Below, one piece after another: positions 11,282-22,913 of a DNA stretch of 64,000 bases. The DNA comes from Spizellomyces punctatus DAOM BR117 (taxonomy: Eukaryota > Chytridiomycota > Chytridiomycetes > Spizellomycetales > Spizellomycetaceae). The notes beneath the pieces are model-generated. The model saw nothing but the letters and a program-made list of their open reading frames with translations, was not told the DNA's origin and made no database searches. The first letter of the stretch is position 1; every line of letters begins with the position of its first letter. The stretch covers positions 1 to 64,000 of the forward strand of contig NW_015971560.1 of the NCBI RefSeq assembly GCF_000182565.1. The letters run 5' to 3'. The position numbers and the translations under genes were made by a program.

Positions 11282-13921
11282 ATGGACACGCAGCTCCCAG
11301 GGGCCGTGCTGCAACCTCCGAATACATTGGTTCATCGACATGGACGTGAAGCGTCAGCCTATGACCTTGAATCCAGTATAGATCCCACGAGTGCGGCGAT
11401 CGACGGTCCAACACCTGTAGATATCGTTCATGCAAATGACAGTGGCAAATCGACACCCGAGCCGACCTCGGCACCAGCACAACTGGGTACACTGAAAACG
11501 ACGATCCCACCACCACCCATCGTTTTTCACACTGACGCCGTTATCATCCTCCTGCGCATCCTTCTCATCTTTTTTCTTGTTCCTGGCGTGTCCCTCTGGC
11601 TAACGTTTGCGCTCTGCGTTACAGTCAACGTCGGTTATACAACCTTTTCGCTGATCAATAGCAAGCCATCCAATGAAACTATTCTTTACCTCCTCGCTTT
11701 CGCATTTTATCTGCACGCTTTGCAACGAGTAGTCAGATCATTGTTGCGTACGGCTCTTCGAATGGGTGTGAGCATCTGGCGGTGCGGTTTTGGCGCTGGG
11801 GCAAAGGACATGTGGCCGGGACGGTGGGTGGATCACACGATTATGAAATGGAAGCCGTGGGTCCTCCATATGTTGTGTTTGCCCAGTGTGCCCGATGATT
11901 TGACGGGTGACCTTCCAGCTGGGACACCACAAGGAACGAACAAGGCGCTGACTCTGGGCGACCTCAGCATTGATAAACTCGACCCGCACAGTCCACACGC
12001 AAAGTTCTTTATACGTGTAGAATGGTTCAAACTGTTTCTCCTCTTTCTACTCTTCCTATTGGTGCTGGCTGGACCTCCTTTGGTACTCTCAGTCATTGAT
12101 TTTTGGACGGCGGTTGGATATCTGTGCGCATCGTACGCTTTTGCATCCCTTTTTGCCATTGCGGTTAGCAACCTCTGTGCCCGCCTGTACAGAATTGGAC
12201 GGTATCTGCGAGAGCTATTTCGAAACGAAATGGAACATGATCGTCTTCGTGCAATGTACGTGGCTTCCGCGGGATTTGACAGCAAAAGTAAGGGCGAGGG
12301 GAAGGACGTGGCGAAAGGCCAAGTGCTGAATATCATTGGCAATAGGCTCTTTTGGGGGTCCATCATTGTCTTCGTGTCATCCATCGTTCTCAACTCCATG
12401 CGTGTGTATAGTACCATAGCAGTGCTATGTGGAGTCTTTTTTCTTTTTGGATTGATTGTGAGATGTCGATGGTATCTACCTGGTTATTCCAATCTCACTT
12501 CGGTGCATCAGTATATTGAGAATGTGCTCCCTTACGATGGAAAATCGGCCGCGCCAGCTCTAGTACTCTTTGTTGCGCGCATGCTCTACGACTTTTGTGG
12601 AATAGGGTGTCTTGTAGCTCTGGATATCGGACGCATGAGTATCCAAAGCGACGTTCCTGAGAGGTGGAAGTACTTTGTTGATGTGAAACAGGTGTCGAAT
12701 AGTGTGTTAGCGTCGTATGCTCCAACGTTTTTTGCGATTTTTTTCTTTCGGGACGCTCTATTTCTTCTTCCCGAGAAGCTCATTTCGCATAAAGCCCGAG
12801 TGCCGCTCATGGTATTCGTCACGTTGGCGATGCTTGCCCTCGCTATATCGTTCCGAGCTTCGTACGCACTGTACACTTACAGTACGACACTTTTGATCGC
12901 AATTCTCTCCCTCGATTTGCGGGATGCCAGATTTTACTGGGACCGAGACGGCAAGACCTCCGGTTCTTCCGTCCGACTTCCAAACATTAGACGGGCACAT
13001 CGCACCTCTCTGGTGCTTCTATTTATGCTCTGCACAGCACTTGCGGTATCCGCCATTGTCGGAGTATGTCTCAACTCAAAAGTCCCACCACCTCGTGACA
13101 ATCGTCCTTCATTTCTGCTCCGGAACTCTAGCGTTCTTCCTCCATTTTGCGCCCCGGCATATCCTTACTCTTCCGCTCAACCACTGGATTTACATGCATT
13201 TGCCTCGTTAGCGGAAGCAGCCTACGAAGATTCGCCACTGGCAATGTTAGCTCCCACGCTTTCCCGCCTCAACATGAGCGCATCCCTGATCAGTGTTCCC
13301 GTCACTGGTGACGTTCATTTCGTTCATTTTAATCTTTCTTCAAGTGGAAACTCTTCACCTCTGCATATTATATCTATCCGCGGCACACATGGGCTCGACG
13401 ACGTCTTCCAAGATATATACCTATTCTCAAGCCCGGCACTTCTTCGATTCTCTTCGTACTTTGGCACATTTTTCTCATTGTGGCCCCAACAGACCCTTGC
13501 CCAAGTCGTGAGACTCCTCTACCGATACGCTGCCAATCCAGCCTTGACATACTTCTTTTCCGTTGAGGACTATGTAGCACGAGTAGCTGCAGAAAACTCT
13601 AATGTGTACGTTACGGGACATTCTCTTGGTGGCGGACTAGCGCTACTTACGGGAGCATCAGTAAATGTACCGGCAGTAGGATTTTCGGCACCTGGGCTAG
13701 CCAGCTCATATTTAGCATTCGGGGTGACAGATAAAGACACGTTGATGACTGGCAACGTTAATACCTGGTTAGATGGAGACCCCGTACCAACGCTGGACGG
13801 GCAAATGGGAAGTGTGGTGGTTTTGCCGTGCGGGACAGAGACATGGGGTGCTGGGTGTCATAGCTCAGTGCGAATCATTGAAAGAATCGCAAAGCTGTGT
13901 CGTATCGCGACTGCAACTTAG
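11282..13921 (+). CDS. polytopic membrane protein with C-terminal class 3 lipase domain
   Basis: Single-exon gene of 879 residues. The first ~90 residues are polar. From about residue 85 to 600 there are roughly ten hydrophobic membrane segments (for example IILLRILLIFFLVPG and LFLLFLLFLLVLAG). The last ~240 residues form an alpha/beta-hydrolase lipase of the class 3 (fungal lipase/DAGL-like) type. The nucleophile elbow is GHSLGGG with Ser781. The likely acid is Asp833 in DGDPVP and the likely base His860 in CHSS. All three triad residues are present, so the enzyme is probably active on membrane acylglycerols or phospholipids. Many small residues around the catalytic elbow and the acceptable triad spacing support the call. 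I see no signal peptide, so topology must come from the membrane segments. The natural substrate cannot be told from sequence. Confidence 0.85.
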   Translation: MDTQLPGAVLQPPNTLVHRHGREASAYDLESSIDPTSAAIDGPTPVDIVHANDSGKSTPEPTSAPAQLGTLKTTIPPPPIVFHTDAVIILLRILLIFFLVPGVSLWLTFALCVTVNVGYTTFSLINSKPSNETILYLLAFAFYLHALQRVVRSLLRTALRMGVSIWRCGFGAGAKDMWPGRWVDHTIMKWKPWVLHMLCLPSVPDDLTGDLPAGTPQGTNKALTLGDLSIDKLDPHSPHAKFFIRVEWFKLFLLFLLFLLVLAGPPLVLSVIDFWTAVGYLCASYAFASLFAIAVSNLCARLYRIGRYLRELFRNEMEHDRLRAMYVASAGFDSKSKGEGKDVAKGQVLNIIGNRLFWGSIIVFVSSIVLNSMRVYSTIAVLCGVFFLFGLIVRCRWYLPGYSNLTSVHQYIENVLPYDGKSAAPALVLFVARMLYDFCGIGCLVALDIGRMSIQSDVPERWKYFVDVKQVSNSVLASYAPTFFAIFFFRDALFLLPEKLISHKARVPLMVFVTLAMLALAISFRASYALYTYSTTLLIAILSLDLRDARFYWDRDGKTSGSSVRLPNIRRAHRTSLVLLFMLCTALAVSAIVGVCLNSKVPPPRDNRPSFLLRNSSVLPPFCAPAYPYSSAQPLDLHAFASLAEAAYEDSPLAMLAPTLSRLNMSASLISVPVTGDVHFVHFNLSSSGNSSPLHIISIRGTHGLDDVFQDIYLFSSPALLRFSSYFGTFFSLWPQQTLAQVVRLLYRYAANPALTYFFSVEDYVARVAAENSNVYVTGHSLGGGLALLTGASVNVPAVGFSAPGLASSYLAFGVTDKDTLMTGNVNTWLDGDPVPTLDGQMGSVVVLPCGTETWGAGCHSSVRIIERIAKLCRIATAT

Positions 13922-14314
13922 GCACATATACTACCTGTTTCTTAGAGTTGGCGATTTCTGATACCCTCATTATTTTTTTAAATACTATGGCATTGCACTG
14001 CAAAATCAGTCTGTGCTCAAAGTTACCTTCAGATGCAGATGCCGACACATGTCACAGCAACGGCATAGTGCTGTCCCATATGAATTCGTCAGAAATCCAG
14101 TCATTTCATGACACTGATTGTATTTGGATATACTTCATTCGTTTGGATTACATAGACTTTTCTAATCACGTCTCTCTACACAATTATAAGGAAAAAATCC
14201 AGCAACGTTTTTTGTAGCATTGTAACCTTGGGCCCATCCATCTTTAAAAAGCTCCCTAAAAAGTGTCATGTAAATCACGGGCGAAGCAACAGAAACAACT
14301 AGCGCTTATTCAAC
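13922..14314. other. convergent intergenic region
   Basis: Downstream of the lipase (plus) and of the kelch gene (minus). AT-rich, no gene seen; it probably holds both polyadenylation regions. Confidence 0.5.
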
Positions 14315-16619
14315 TTACTTTACGTAAATTACATCTCCGGGAGATACTTCCATCTCATCCGTGTTCGCCTTGCTTCGGGGGGTGAACCGTAATTTACCCA
14401 TGTGAGGTAAACCTTGATTGTTTGAGTCCTCGACTTGAATTTCTGCCTTTTGGATAACGTCCATGGGAACAGCAGACTCGCCCATTTCTACACCCGTTTT
14501 TGTGATCGCCATAGTTGGTGCGGAATACTCTTGCATTGCAGGTATCGCAGGCTTTTCCGGCATTACGGGCACTGCGGGCACTGCGGGCATCGCGGGCATC
14601 GCGGGCATCGCGGGCATAGCGGGTACGATTGTTCTCAAAGGCATAACCACAGGATGTGACAATTCCCGTTCACCAAGAGTAGCATAAGGAGGTGGGCTAC
14701 TCTGTGTGTAGCCACGTTCCAGAAGAGGAGTAGACTGCGGAACAGGCGGCGATACCGGCCGCACCTCGGATGCACTGGAACTATCAAAGGAGGTGTGGCT
14801 TGGGTGCATGGACGGTATAGGGGAAGGAGAATTGGAAGCAACGGGATGCCCCTGGTATACGCTCGAGGAGCGAGGACTCATGCCACCATTGTCCCAACTT
14901 ATTGGCCGATAAACTGAGCTCCTCGTAGCAGAGTCAAAGGACATTGTATGTTGGGAAGTTTGATGACCCAACGGCACTTGTTGATATGCCGCAGGAATCA
15001 TGAGCTCCTCGTGAGGACTGGGGCTATGAAGCGTCGCCACTTCACTGGGATGAGCAGACGGAGGCCTCCCATCATTGGGTTTGTTCGTTTGGTTCGCTTG
15101 CAAAACGCAGTGCGTGACGTTGCCCGACTCTTTTGGATGTCGACGACGACGTTTCCCGTAAAAAATCAAGGCTGCAGCTGCCAGTACTACTGCGGCTCCA
15201 CCGCCCGCTGCTCCAGCAATAACGGCAGTGTTAGAGGTGCTCTTCTCCGCAGAGGTCACACCGGGGGGATTTTGTCGATCTTCGGTACTATTGGAAGGAG
15301 GAGGAGGATTTGTTCCCTTGGGAAGTGCTGCCAAAGCTGCAGTGTCATCGACCCATTTCCGATCCTGTACATTGAAAAAGTACATGTTTGGATCTTGCGC
15401 AGTGTCCGTAAGGTCCCGTCCCCCAACGATTGCTAAAATGTTTCCAACAGCAAGCATCGACGAATAGCCGCGAGCCGATGGCTGGGTGCTCGCAGGTACA
15501 GCAAAATAAGGAGAGATTTGTTCCCAGGAATGACTCGCAGGATCAAATCTCCACACGTCATTGGTCCCCGTCGTTGCCGAGTTTTTTCCACCAAACATGT
15601 AAATAGACCCTTGCACGTTTGCGCAGCGCGCGCCTTGCCGGGCTGAGGGATAAGCACCTTTTGCTTTCACCTCAGCAGTGATATCCTTCCACCCGGTAGT
15701 GACATCGTAAATCCATGTCTCGTCATTATATGCACCGGCGTATCCACCAAACATCACAAAGGACGTCAAACTGATGTCGGCCATGCACATGTGGGAGCGC
15801 CTTTGAGGGGTACCGATGGTTGAACTCTCAAGCGTCTTTGATACCAAGTTGATGACGTACAAGTCCTGGTAGGCGTTAAGCTCTAAATGGACGGCAACGG
15901 TTATTCCAAATGGTTCCAATATCAGCACACTCGAGGCCAGCTGGCGCTGGCCAATGACTAGTTCAAGTCTTACCAACGTTGGCAGCAGCTGGCGCTTGGC
16001 CTCCAAAAATGTACAGTTTGTCTCCCAGTAGGGCACTACCCATGTTCCAGCGGGGAGTTATTGACGGATAAGAGGTGCTGCTTTGATCCGACGGGTTGTC
16101 TGGATTAAACACTGTCAACACCATTGGCTGACTTTGGTAGTTTACATCCATCCCGCCTACAGATAATAAATGTATAGTCAGTTGTGATGGGTTATTTGGG
16201 ACAGCACCTCAAAGCTCTGATTTCTCACCGATACAAGCAACTCTGGATCGGTGTTGTACACAACTCGCCGACATGCTCGTAGGCATAAAGCCCGCTGTGT
16301 ATTTCGTAGAAACGTCGAATCGTGACTGTCCAAAGTTTACGGTTACTGTATTCCTAGCAAGATCCTCCACATATGCCTGTGTCGTTTCATCTGAATCAAC
16401 ATGGTCAGAAACGCTCAATGAATGTATCGTTTGCACACACTATAAACGACTCGGAAACATACTACGAGTCGACAATTTATTGCCACCCCACATATTCAAC
16501 GTATTCTGTCCAAGAGTAAAGATGCAGTTGGCCCGAGCGGGAGGAACATACAAGGCAGCAACTGGCGACAAGAGGACGCCAAGAGCAACGAGAAGCACGA
16601 TAGCGGGCATCATCATCAT
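14315..16619 (-). CDS. kelch-repeat type I membrane protein
   Basis: Four exons (16463-16619, 16229-16390, 15974-16156, 14315-15882) join to exactly 690 codons, 689 residues. The N-terminus MMMMPAIVLLVALGVLL is a signal peptide. The exterior part carries kelch blades, each with the GG pair and distal Trp (YIFGGQ, FVMFGGYAG...WIYD, SIYMFGGKNS...VWRFD, LAIVGGRDL...MYFF). A single membrane helix follows (AVIAGAAGGGAAVVLAAAALI) with a KRRRR stop-transfer signal. The cytoplasmic tail of about 280 residues is disordered and rich in Ser and Pro, with a short Met-Pro-Ala repeat near 14560-14610. Fungal proteins of this shape are cell-surface proteins of unknown ligand. It lies next to the chitin synthase on the same strand, which suggests a cell-wall role; that is inference. 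Confidence 0.85.
14555..14625. repeat. short in-frame tandem repeat in the kelch protein tail
   Basis: A GGGCATCGC-type nonamer and its variants recur about seven times. They encode a run of Met-Pro-Ala and Val-Pro triplets in the cytoplasmic tail and are likely to vary in copy number. Confidence 0.7.
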
Positions 16620-17432
16620 GGTGCTTGCTCCGTTGGATAGATGGATTGGCCTTGATGGCAGATAATATCAAAAACAAAACTCGCTGTAAAAAAACACACA
16701 CAGCCTTTGGGAAGAAGAACACACCAACTGCCTTTTATCTTGCTTCTCGTCGTCGTTTTGCGTCGTTCGATTTTTGTTTTTTCGCTCCAAAGGAGGGTTT
16801 GGATATTTTACCCGGGAAATAAGAAAGTGGTGTCTTGTCTGCCTCAGCAAAACAAAAGATTTTGTCTCCCACCGTCTCCTGGGGAACAAAATTTTAACAA
16901 ATATGGAAGGTGGATCAGATAATCTTCTCAGGTTTTGACTTTTTGGCTTTTGGATACCAGATGATCGGACTATATGGAACAATTGTACCATGTTCCTGGT
17001 ATTTGGGGCTCTCCGAACAGCCTCCGCGTGTTGAAAAGAACTACGAAGAGGCTCATGGGCGGGTTGTCAGTTGGTTTTGCATATTGGCCTCAAGTACGCC
17101 TCTGCGTAGGATTGCGGGTTGATGGCGATTTTGGGAACGTTATTCAAAAGCACCAATGTGACTGTCTGTACCTTTTCGATTGACCATTCCACACGGTGTT
17201 CTGCTCGATTTACGCTGCACAGCTTTTCCATGCATGGTTGCTGGTGTGCGAGACATTTGTGCATTCTGCTCATTTGGTGAATAGTGTCTGGTATGTACTA
17301 ATTCTGATGAAAAGTGTCCTTGCCCCACCCAGCGACACCCAGCGACAATGAAAATTAAACAAGTGCTTCCTATAAAACATCTCAGGACGATTCCTATATG
17401 TACTTGCAAACAATGTGCTCTACGCAACATTT
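16620..17432. other. intergenic region between kelch gene and chitin synthase
   Basis: Holds the kelch promoter and the chitin synthase 3' region. No coding frame is supported. Confidence 0.5.
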
Positions 17433-20105
17433 CTATATCTCTTTGGGAAATTTATCCGCAAAACTCCTGGATCTCTTCATATGCGCTCTTTCCAGTGTGC
17501 CCAAATCTGTCTCGCTACCTGTTCGATGAATCGGTGACGGGTTTTCGACAAGCCCCGGTAGATCCGTCATGGATTTCAGTGGCCTCAGGACAGCAGTAGC
17601 TGGAGGCGAAGGGTATCGGTCATCCGTTGACAGGGAGCTGGAGGACTTGTTGCGATGCGGAGAAGCAGGCAAGCTGGGAGGTGGACCAATAAGAGTTGAG
17701 TTGATTGATGACTTTGATGAGTTGGCATTCAAAGTCGCTAGACTGCTACGAGAGGAGCTAGGTGACGGACCGCTCTGACTGAAACTTCCTCGGCTGCTTC
17801 GTGCCGCAGATGCAATGCTCGAGCGCGAAGCGAAACTGGACCGGGAGGAGAGAATTGAAATCGTATCCGCTTCTTGAGCGGTTTTGCGCGTTGTTCCCCA
17901 CGTAAAATCGTCCAATCGCCCTATATACGAATAGTTTTGCTCATTTTAAAAGCCATCATTTTGCCAGACCACAAAAGAACACACTCACAGCAAGACCACA
18001 GCGGAATCACAATTGAAAAGATTGGAAAGCACAGCACAAAGGGTATGTACCAAAACAACTGCTCGAAATGCAACGTCGCAATGGTGATGATCAATCCAAC
18101 CGATAAAAGAACAAAGGACGTGACCATCGGGAAAAGGTATAATCCGGCTTCAACAACTGCGCAAAAGACCAAGTAAAGGAACTGGAGAGTCAACACTGGC
18201 GTAATGAGACAAACCCCGAGTTCGACCAACACGACAAAGCGCAGAGCCAGACCGCGAAGGCCTGACCGAGGATCATATGCAAAGACCTCAATGTGATTGT
18301 GGATAAGAGAGTTTGTCCATCGTCTTCGTTGGTTGAGGAGAATAGGAAGCGAAGTAGGGACGCTGGTTATACAAATCGCTTTTGGGATAAACTCGGTGTG
18401 CATGCGATGAAACTTGCGTAGAAGGAGTGTACTAAGGAACCGGTCTTCTCCGATCTTATATCTAAAAGAAAGCAAATCATCAACATCTTATGGTCCGGCG
18501 TTCGATGATCGTAGTGATCAACTTACAAGTTACATCTGTGCATTGTCAACTCAAATGGCTCGCCCGTGTATGGATTGCTTCCGTTATACATGGCAATGAT
18601 AAAATCGTCGCAGAGCCGGGGTTCCCACTGCCCTGTATCGGGATTCTTTTGCTTGATTCGGTACACTGCAAAGCAACCAGAGAGCACGAGAATTTCTCCC
18701 AAAAGGCTTTCAAATGACTTTAGGAACCGATGAGTAATGAAATACTCATATACTTGTGCCGCGGCCGTAATTGACTCCCATTTGTTTTCAACCGCCGTTT
18801 CGCCCGTCGTTCCCAGAATGGTTGGATCGCGCTCCATCACGTTAATTTGACGGGATAGCCCATCTGGCAAGACATATGTATCGGCGTCGGTGAGAAGAAA
18901 GTATTCAAAGTCAAGCGGGTCTAGACCGAGATCCTTAAAATGCTGGTCTAGTTCAATATCGAGGGCTGACCACTTGTCACGCCTGTTCTTCCAGAAATTG
19001 ACCGATCGAAGAAACTTCATGATGATGAGCTGAGAATCTCTCTTGCTCCGGTTCCCAAGCTTTGAAATATCCGTGTCGTTCAGGCCAACTTTTACTACCA
19101 CAATGTAAGGAACACTGCAGTGTTCCGTCTCATGCCATCCCGAGTATACTTGAGCAGCATTCATGCGAAGGTCTCCAACTCCAGTGGAAGGGTAAGTAAC
19201 CGGATCGCGCTCATCCCCTTCCCAGAATAACACATCGTGCAGCAAGATATCGGGTGTTGGCATTTTTTGGTTCTTGCCGACAATCAACCCGTCCATGACC
19301 AGAAACAACAGCTTTTTCTCATCCGGATACTCCAGGTCCGCCACAGAATCCACTGTTTTTTGCAAAACGTCTTTGGTCTCTGAATAGCAAGGGACATGGA
19401 GAATCACACCTTTTTGGAGACTGTCATTTGTCGGGTAGGATTTGAATTGTGTGTAAGCCGACGCAATGACAATGACGATGAGCACGATGCCGGAAAGACC
19501 AGAGAGGACCAGGATGATCCAAGAGTAGTAATAACAAAACGTGTCCTGCGGGTACAGAGAGCGTAGGAATTCAAGCTTTGCGCGGGTTTTTGGTGCAATC
19601 ACCATTTCTGGTGTGTAAATGGATGGGTCGGGGCACCAAAAGACGGGAATGTACAGGACAATGAACAGTCCGATGACGGTAATTAGGAGGAGAAGAACGC
19701 ATACTGCAAGCTTTTCACGCCTTTTTGAACCGAAACGGTTTGGTGAGTTGTGTAAAAATCGGCAAAAAAGACGAGGGGACTACCCACCATGCAATGCGTG
19801 CATCTTCTCGTGTAATGAGTCTCCGCAAAATAAAATCCGGGATGAAGAACGTCAGGATTCTTGTCATGATCATCCATGCTTTATACCACCTGCAAGACAA
19901 GGGCCACCATCAGTCCTTGTTTTTTGGAGGCAACACCTAATACGTATGGAGACCCGTACTTGTCACTACTCTCAGGCCACAATACCATGCGCCTTCTTCG
20001 TACAGGGGGCACTCCATCGTCTTGATCTCGCCTCCTTCTGCGGTCCCGTCTCGCGTCGCGGGCTAGCGGAGAAGGAACCTGGGGTTGGGTCGAAGGCACG
20101 TTCAT
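17433..20105 (-). CDS. chitin synthase (GT2), short form without cytochrome b5 domain
   Basis: Five exons (19960-20105, 19791-19889, 18527-19720, 17989-18461, 17433-17920) join to exactly 800 codons, 799 residues. The enzyme adds GlcNAc from UDP-GlcNAc to growing chitin at the plasma membrane. Order: an Arg-rich cytoplasmic N-terminus; a helix in IMTRILTFFIPDFIL; the conserved IAWREKL join; two more membrane helices; then the catalytic domain with LLTDADTYVLPD (donor binding), GEDR at 484-487 and QRRRW at 524-528. Several C-terminal membrane helices follow, then LDDFTWGTTRKT and a Ser-rich tail. WREK and LDDF(T/S)WG resemble division 2 (class IV/V-like) synthases. Those usually exceed 1100 residues and carry a cytochrome b5-like domain, which is missing here. 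All catalytic motifs are intact. A chitin deacetylase begins 865 bp away on the other strand. Confidence 0.9.
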
Positions 20106-20970
20106 CCGTCCGCCCGCCAAGAGAGTTTAAAAGTTGTGAAACTGTTCGTCGTATAACGAAAGACGATAAAGAAAGCAATGGGCCTGTACAGGATTTTTGG
20201 ACAGTTGCCTCACGAGTGATTCATGATCCTTGGAAAAAAGAGAACTGATTCTGTCGATTTTCTTCTTTAGCAACCAAATGATGACGACAAAGTTGGGATT
20301 TGGGGACAACCCGATTATTGTGCAAATCCGAGGCCTGTTTTTTTTTTCTCCTTTTGTCTTTTGCAGACCTTTAGCCACGGACGGGGCGGCGTCACTATTT
20401 CCTTTTGTTCCTTTTGAACGTTGAAAACATTTGAAGAAAAAGAGCACCAACGAGTGAAACGAAATCCCATCGTAACGCGGAAGTCAAACCGATCGCGAAG
20501 AAACCTTCTTCAGCCCCAAAAACCAGTTTTTGGAACTGCCGCAAGTCAAAAAGTTTCATTTCGCGTGTTTTGTTTGTTTTACAGTGCGTGGAAATCCGTC
20601 CTCCAAACACGTTTTCGTTTTGGCCATGCCATGCGGGGAGAAGCGATAAAAGAAAACGCAAAAAGCTCTTTACTAAAAGCGTCCTTTTTCAAAAAGCAAC
20701 TTACTTGCTAAAACGCATGCGAGGCAAGCGACTTTCACACTTAAGTGTTCAAATAAATAAATAAAAAAAAACCCAAATAAAAACGCGCGACTAAACCACC
20801 CCATCAAATCAACTCGAAAATTGCAACTTTTCAAAACTCAAAGCGGATCGCCAACGGAAAGCCACCAGTTGGGAAGCGATGCTTTATAATCTAGTTTCTT
20901 TTTATTTTGCATTTTAGGCGGGGACCTGGCACGCTTGGTCGCATCGTTCTCTCCTGCATAACGGAAAACC
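20106..20970. promoter_or_regulatory. shared upstream region of chitin synthase and chitin deacetylase
   Basis: The 865 bp between two divergent starts must contain the upstream control regions of both genes, plus their 5' UTRs. I see no gene in it. It is rich in A/T runs (T near 20338-20347, A near 20760-20772). No specific operator could be identified by eye. Confidence 0.5.
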
Positions 20971-22444
20971 ATGCGGACAAGCATCGTGCTTCTTGCCCTG
21001 ATCTGGTTCATGGTGGATGTGGACGGTGCTGTACTCAAAAGGCAGCAGACGGGAATAGAAAGGAATGCACCTTGCGGGAACGGAATTGGAACTTGCGCAG
21101 AAGGATTGTGTTGCTCGGAATGGGGGGTGAGTTACGGTGGTTTTTCTTTATTTTGATCATTCTAGAGATTTTTTTGGCTTGCCTGTCAGCTACTAAACGT
21201 TTTCGTTGATCACCTGTAGTGGTGTGGTTCTACAATCGATCATTGTTCCGGAAACTGTCAACCTTCTTTCGGTACGTGCTACGGCCAGAGTCCCACACCT
21301 ATCGCTCAAGCCAACGAAAACTGCGGACCGGGAAAAGCGACATGCGGTGGAGGGCTCTGCTGCAGTCAATACGGTAGCTGTGGTCCCTTCGATGCAGATC
21401 CAGTTCGTGCGTCCTATTGTGGAATTGGGTGCCAGGTCGGTTTTGGAGTATGCGATAGCGAGACTCCTCCTACGATTCGGAACCTGGATCAGTCCTGCGG
21501 GAATGGGATTGGAAGTTGTGGATTCGGGGCATGTTGCAGTGCAAACGGGGAATGCGGATACACGTCCGATCACTGTGCAGACGGATGCCAATCTGGATTT
21601 GGCAATTGCAATAATCCACCCGCCACGCCCATCTTTACCTGTTCCAAACCGAACGGCTTTCTTCTCACCTACGATGATGGCCCTGCAGTCCTCACTGACG
21701 GCCTATTGGATTACCTAAAATCCAAAAATGCAAAGGCAACCTTTTTCATGAACGGCAAAAACTACAAGCAATACTTTAGTAACGGCAATCTGAACACTCC
21801 CTTTGGTATTCTGGCTCTAGCATCCACTGTTCAGCGCGCTGCAAATGACGGCCATCAACTCTGTATGCATGGCTTCACGCACACAGATGCCATCACCGCC
21901 AGCGAGCGCAACTTTACCTACGAAATCACAGAAACAACTCGCGTCTTTGCACAAGCTCTAGGTCGAGTTCCTACCTGCTTTCGATTTCCATATGGCGATT
22001 TCGAAGACAAACATTTGAGAATTCTCGGAGGAATGGGAATTACGCCCATCTTGTGGGATGCGGATCCAAGAGATTGGGAAAATGGGGATCCACAGGGCGG
22101 ACTGACGGAATTGCAGAACACTGCGCCAAATCCAGGGAGTGTGTCCCATATCGTTTTGAACCATGATGTGGTGAATAATACGTGAGTAAACACTGTCTAA
22201 TCTCAATTACATGCATTTGTAGAGCAGTTTGTCACATACTTTCACATCGTTTTTCAGAGCCGACTTTCGTCCCACTCGTGCTGTACCTAAAAACCTCGCA
22301 GAACTGTCTGTTGAGTACCTCCAATCCAAAAACTTTCAGTTCCTAACAGCGGCAGACTGCGTCGGCGACGGTCAAACACCCTTGTATAGAAATCCCACCC
22401 CAAATGATTTGGTCTGTAGACCGGAGGGATGCTTTGAGAATTAA
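20971..22444 (+). CDS. secreted chitin deacetylase (CE4) with three CBM18 modules
   Basis: Three exons (20971-21126, 21220-22181, 22258-22444) join to 435 codons, 434 residues. A signal peptide (residues 1-19) is followed by a Kex2-like LKR site. Three Cys-rich chitin-binding type 1 modules follow, near residues 35-72, 87-130 and 145-182, with GLCCS-type cores and conserved Cys spacing. The NodB deacetylase domain starts about residue 195. TYDDGP at 202-207 supplies the base and metal Asp. HGFTHTDA matches the metal-binding His motif. RFPYGD, the DPRDWEN segment and LNHDV complete the five CE4 motifs, so the enzyme should be active. It removes acetyl groups from chitin, giving chitosan, in the wall or outside the cell. 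No GPI signal is visible at the C-terminus. Intron 1 interrupts the first CBM18 module. The divergent partner is a chitin synthase. Confidence 0.92.
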
Positions 22445-22913
22445 TGTCGAATCGACTTGCGGAGATGCTTTTGAGCATCTGTTATGGTTGGGGCATGTAT
22501 AGGTCCCCTGGTTTTGGTCACGAGAAATGCGATGCGTCCATGGCGATGCGGCTGCAACCTCCAGCAAATGTGCTTGTAAATGATCACACAAGGAGCAAGC
22601 TGGCAGTAGATAGATAATACACACAAGATTTATTTGCAATGGGTTTGAACGCACCCAGATTTACAATAAAGATATACAGTTTGAGCATACTGCCATGCAA
22701 AAGTATTGTACCAGAAAAGCAAAGAGTGTTTTTTGCAAAATGATGCGCTTCTTACGAAGCACCCGCCCTGGGTCTTTAGGCTTCTTCAAAAGAACGCAGC
22801 CAATAAAGCGAGGTATCCGTGTCTGAAGATATTTAACCAGTGTAAATGTACGTTGGGTTAAAGTGTTCATCTTACCATTTGGTGCCTTCCACATGGGCAT
22901 GAGCGCCGCGTTG
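22445..22913. other. 3' flank of the first orphan gene
   Basis: Non-coding sequence that belongs to duplication block 1. It is similar to 24056-24700. No gene seen. Confidence 0.5.

Noticed and set aside
10702-11349. 215-codon open frame overlapping the lipase start
   Set aside because: Continues into the lipase in the wrong frame and has no domain character.
19780-19800. Frame break in the chitin synthase near the N-terminal helices
   Set aside because: Choosing the donor GTGGGTAG two codons earlier restores the conserved IAWREKL and the whole gene sums to 800 codons.
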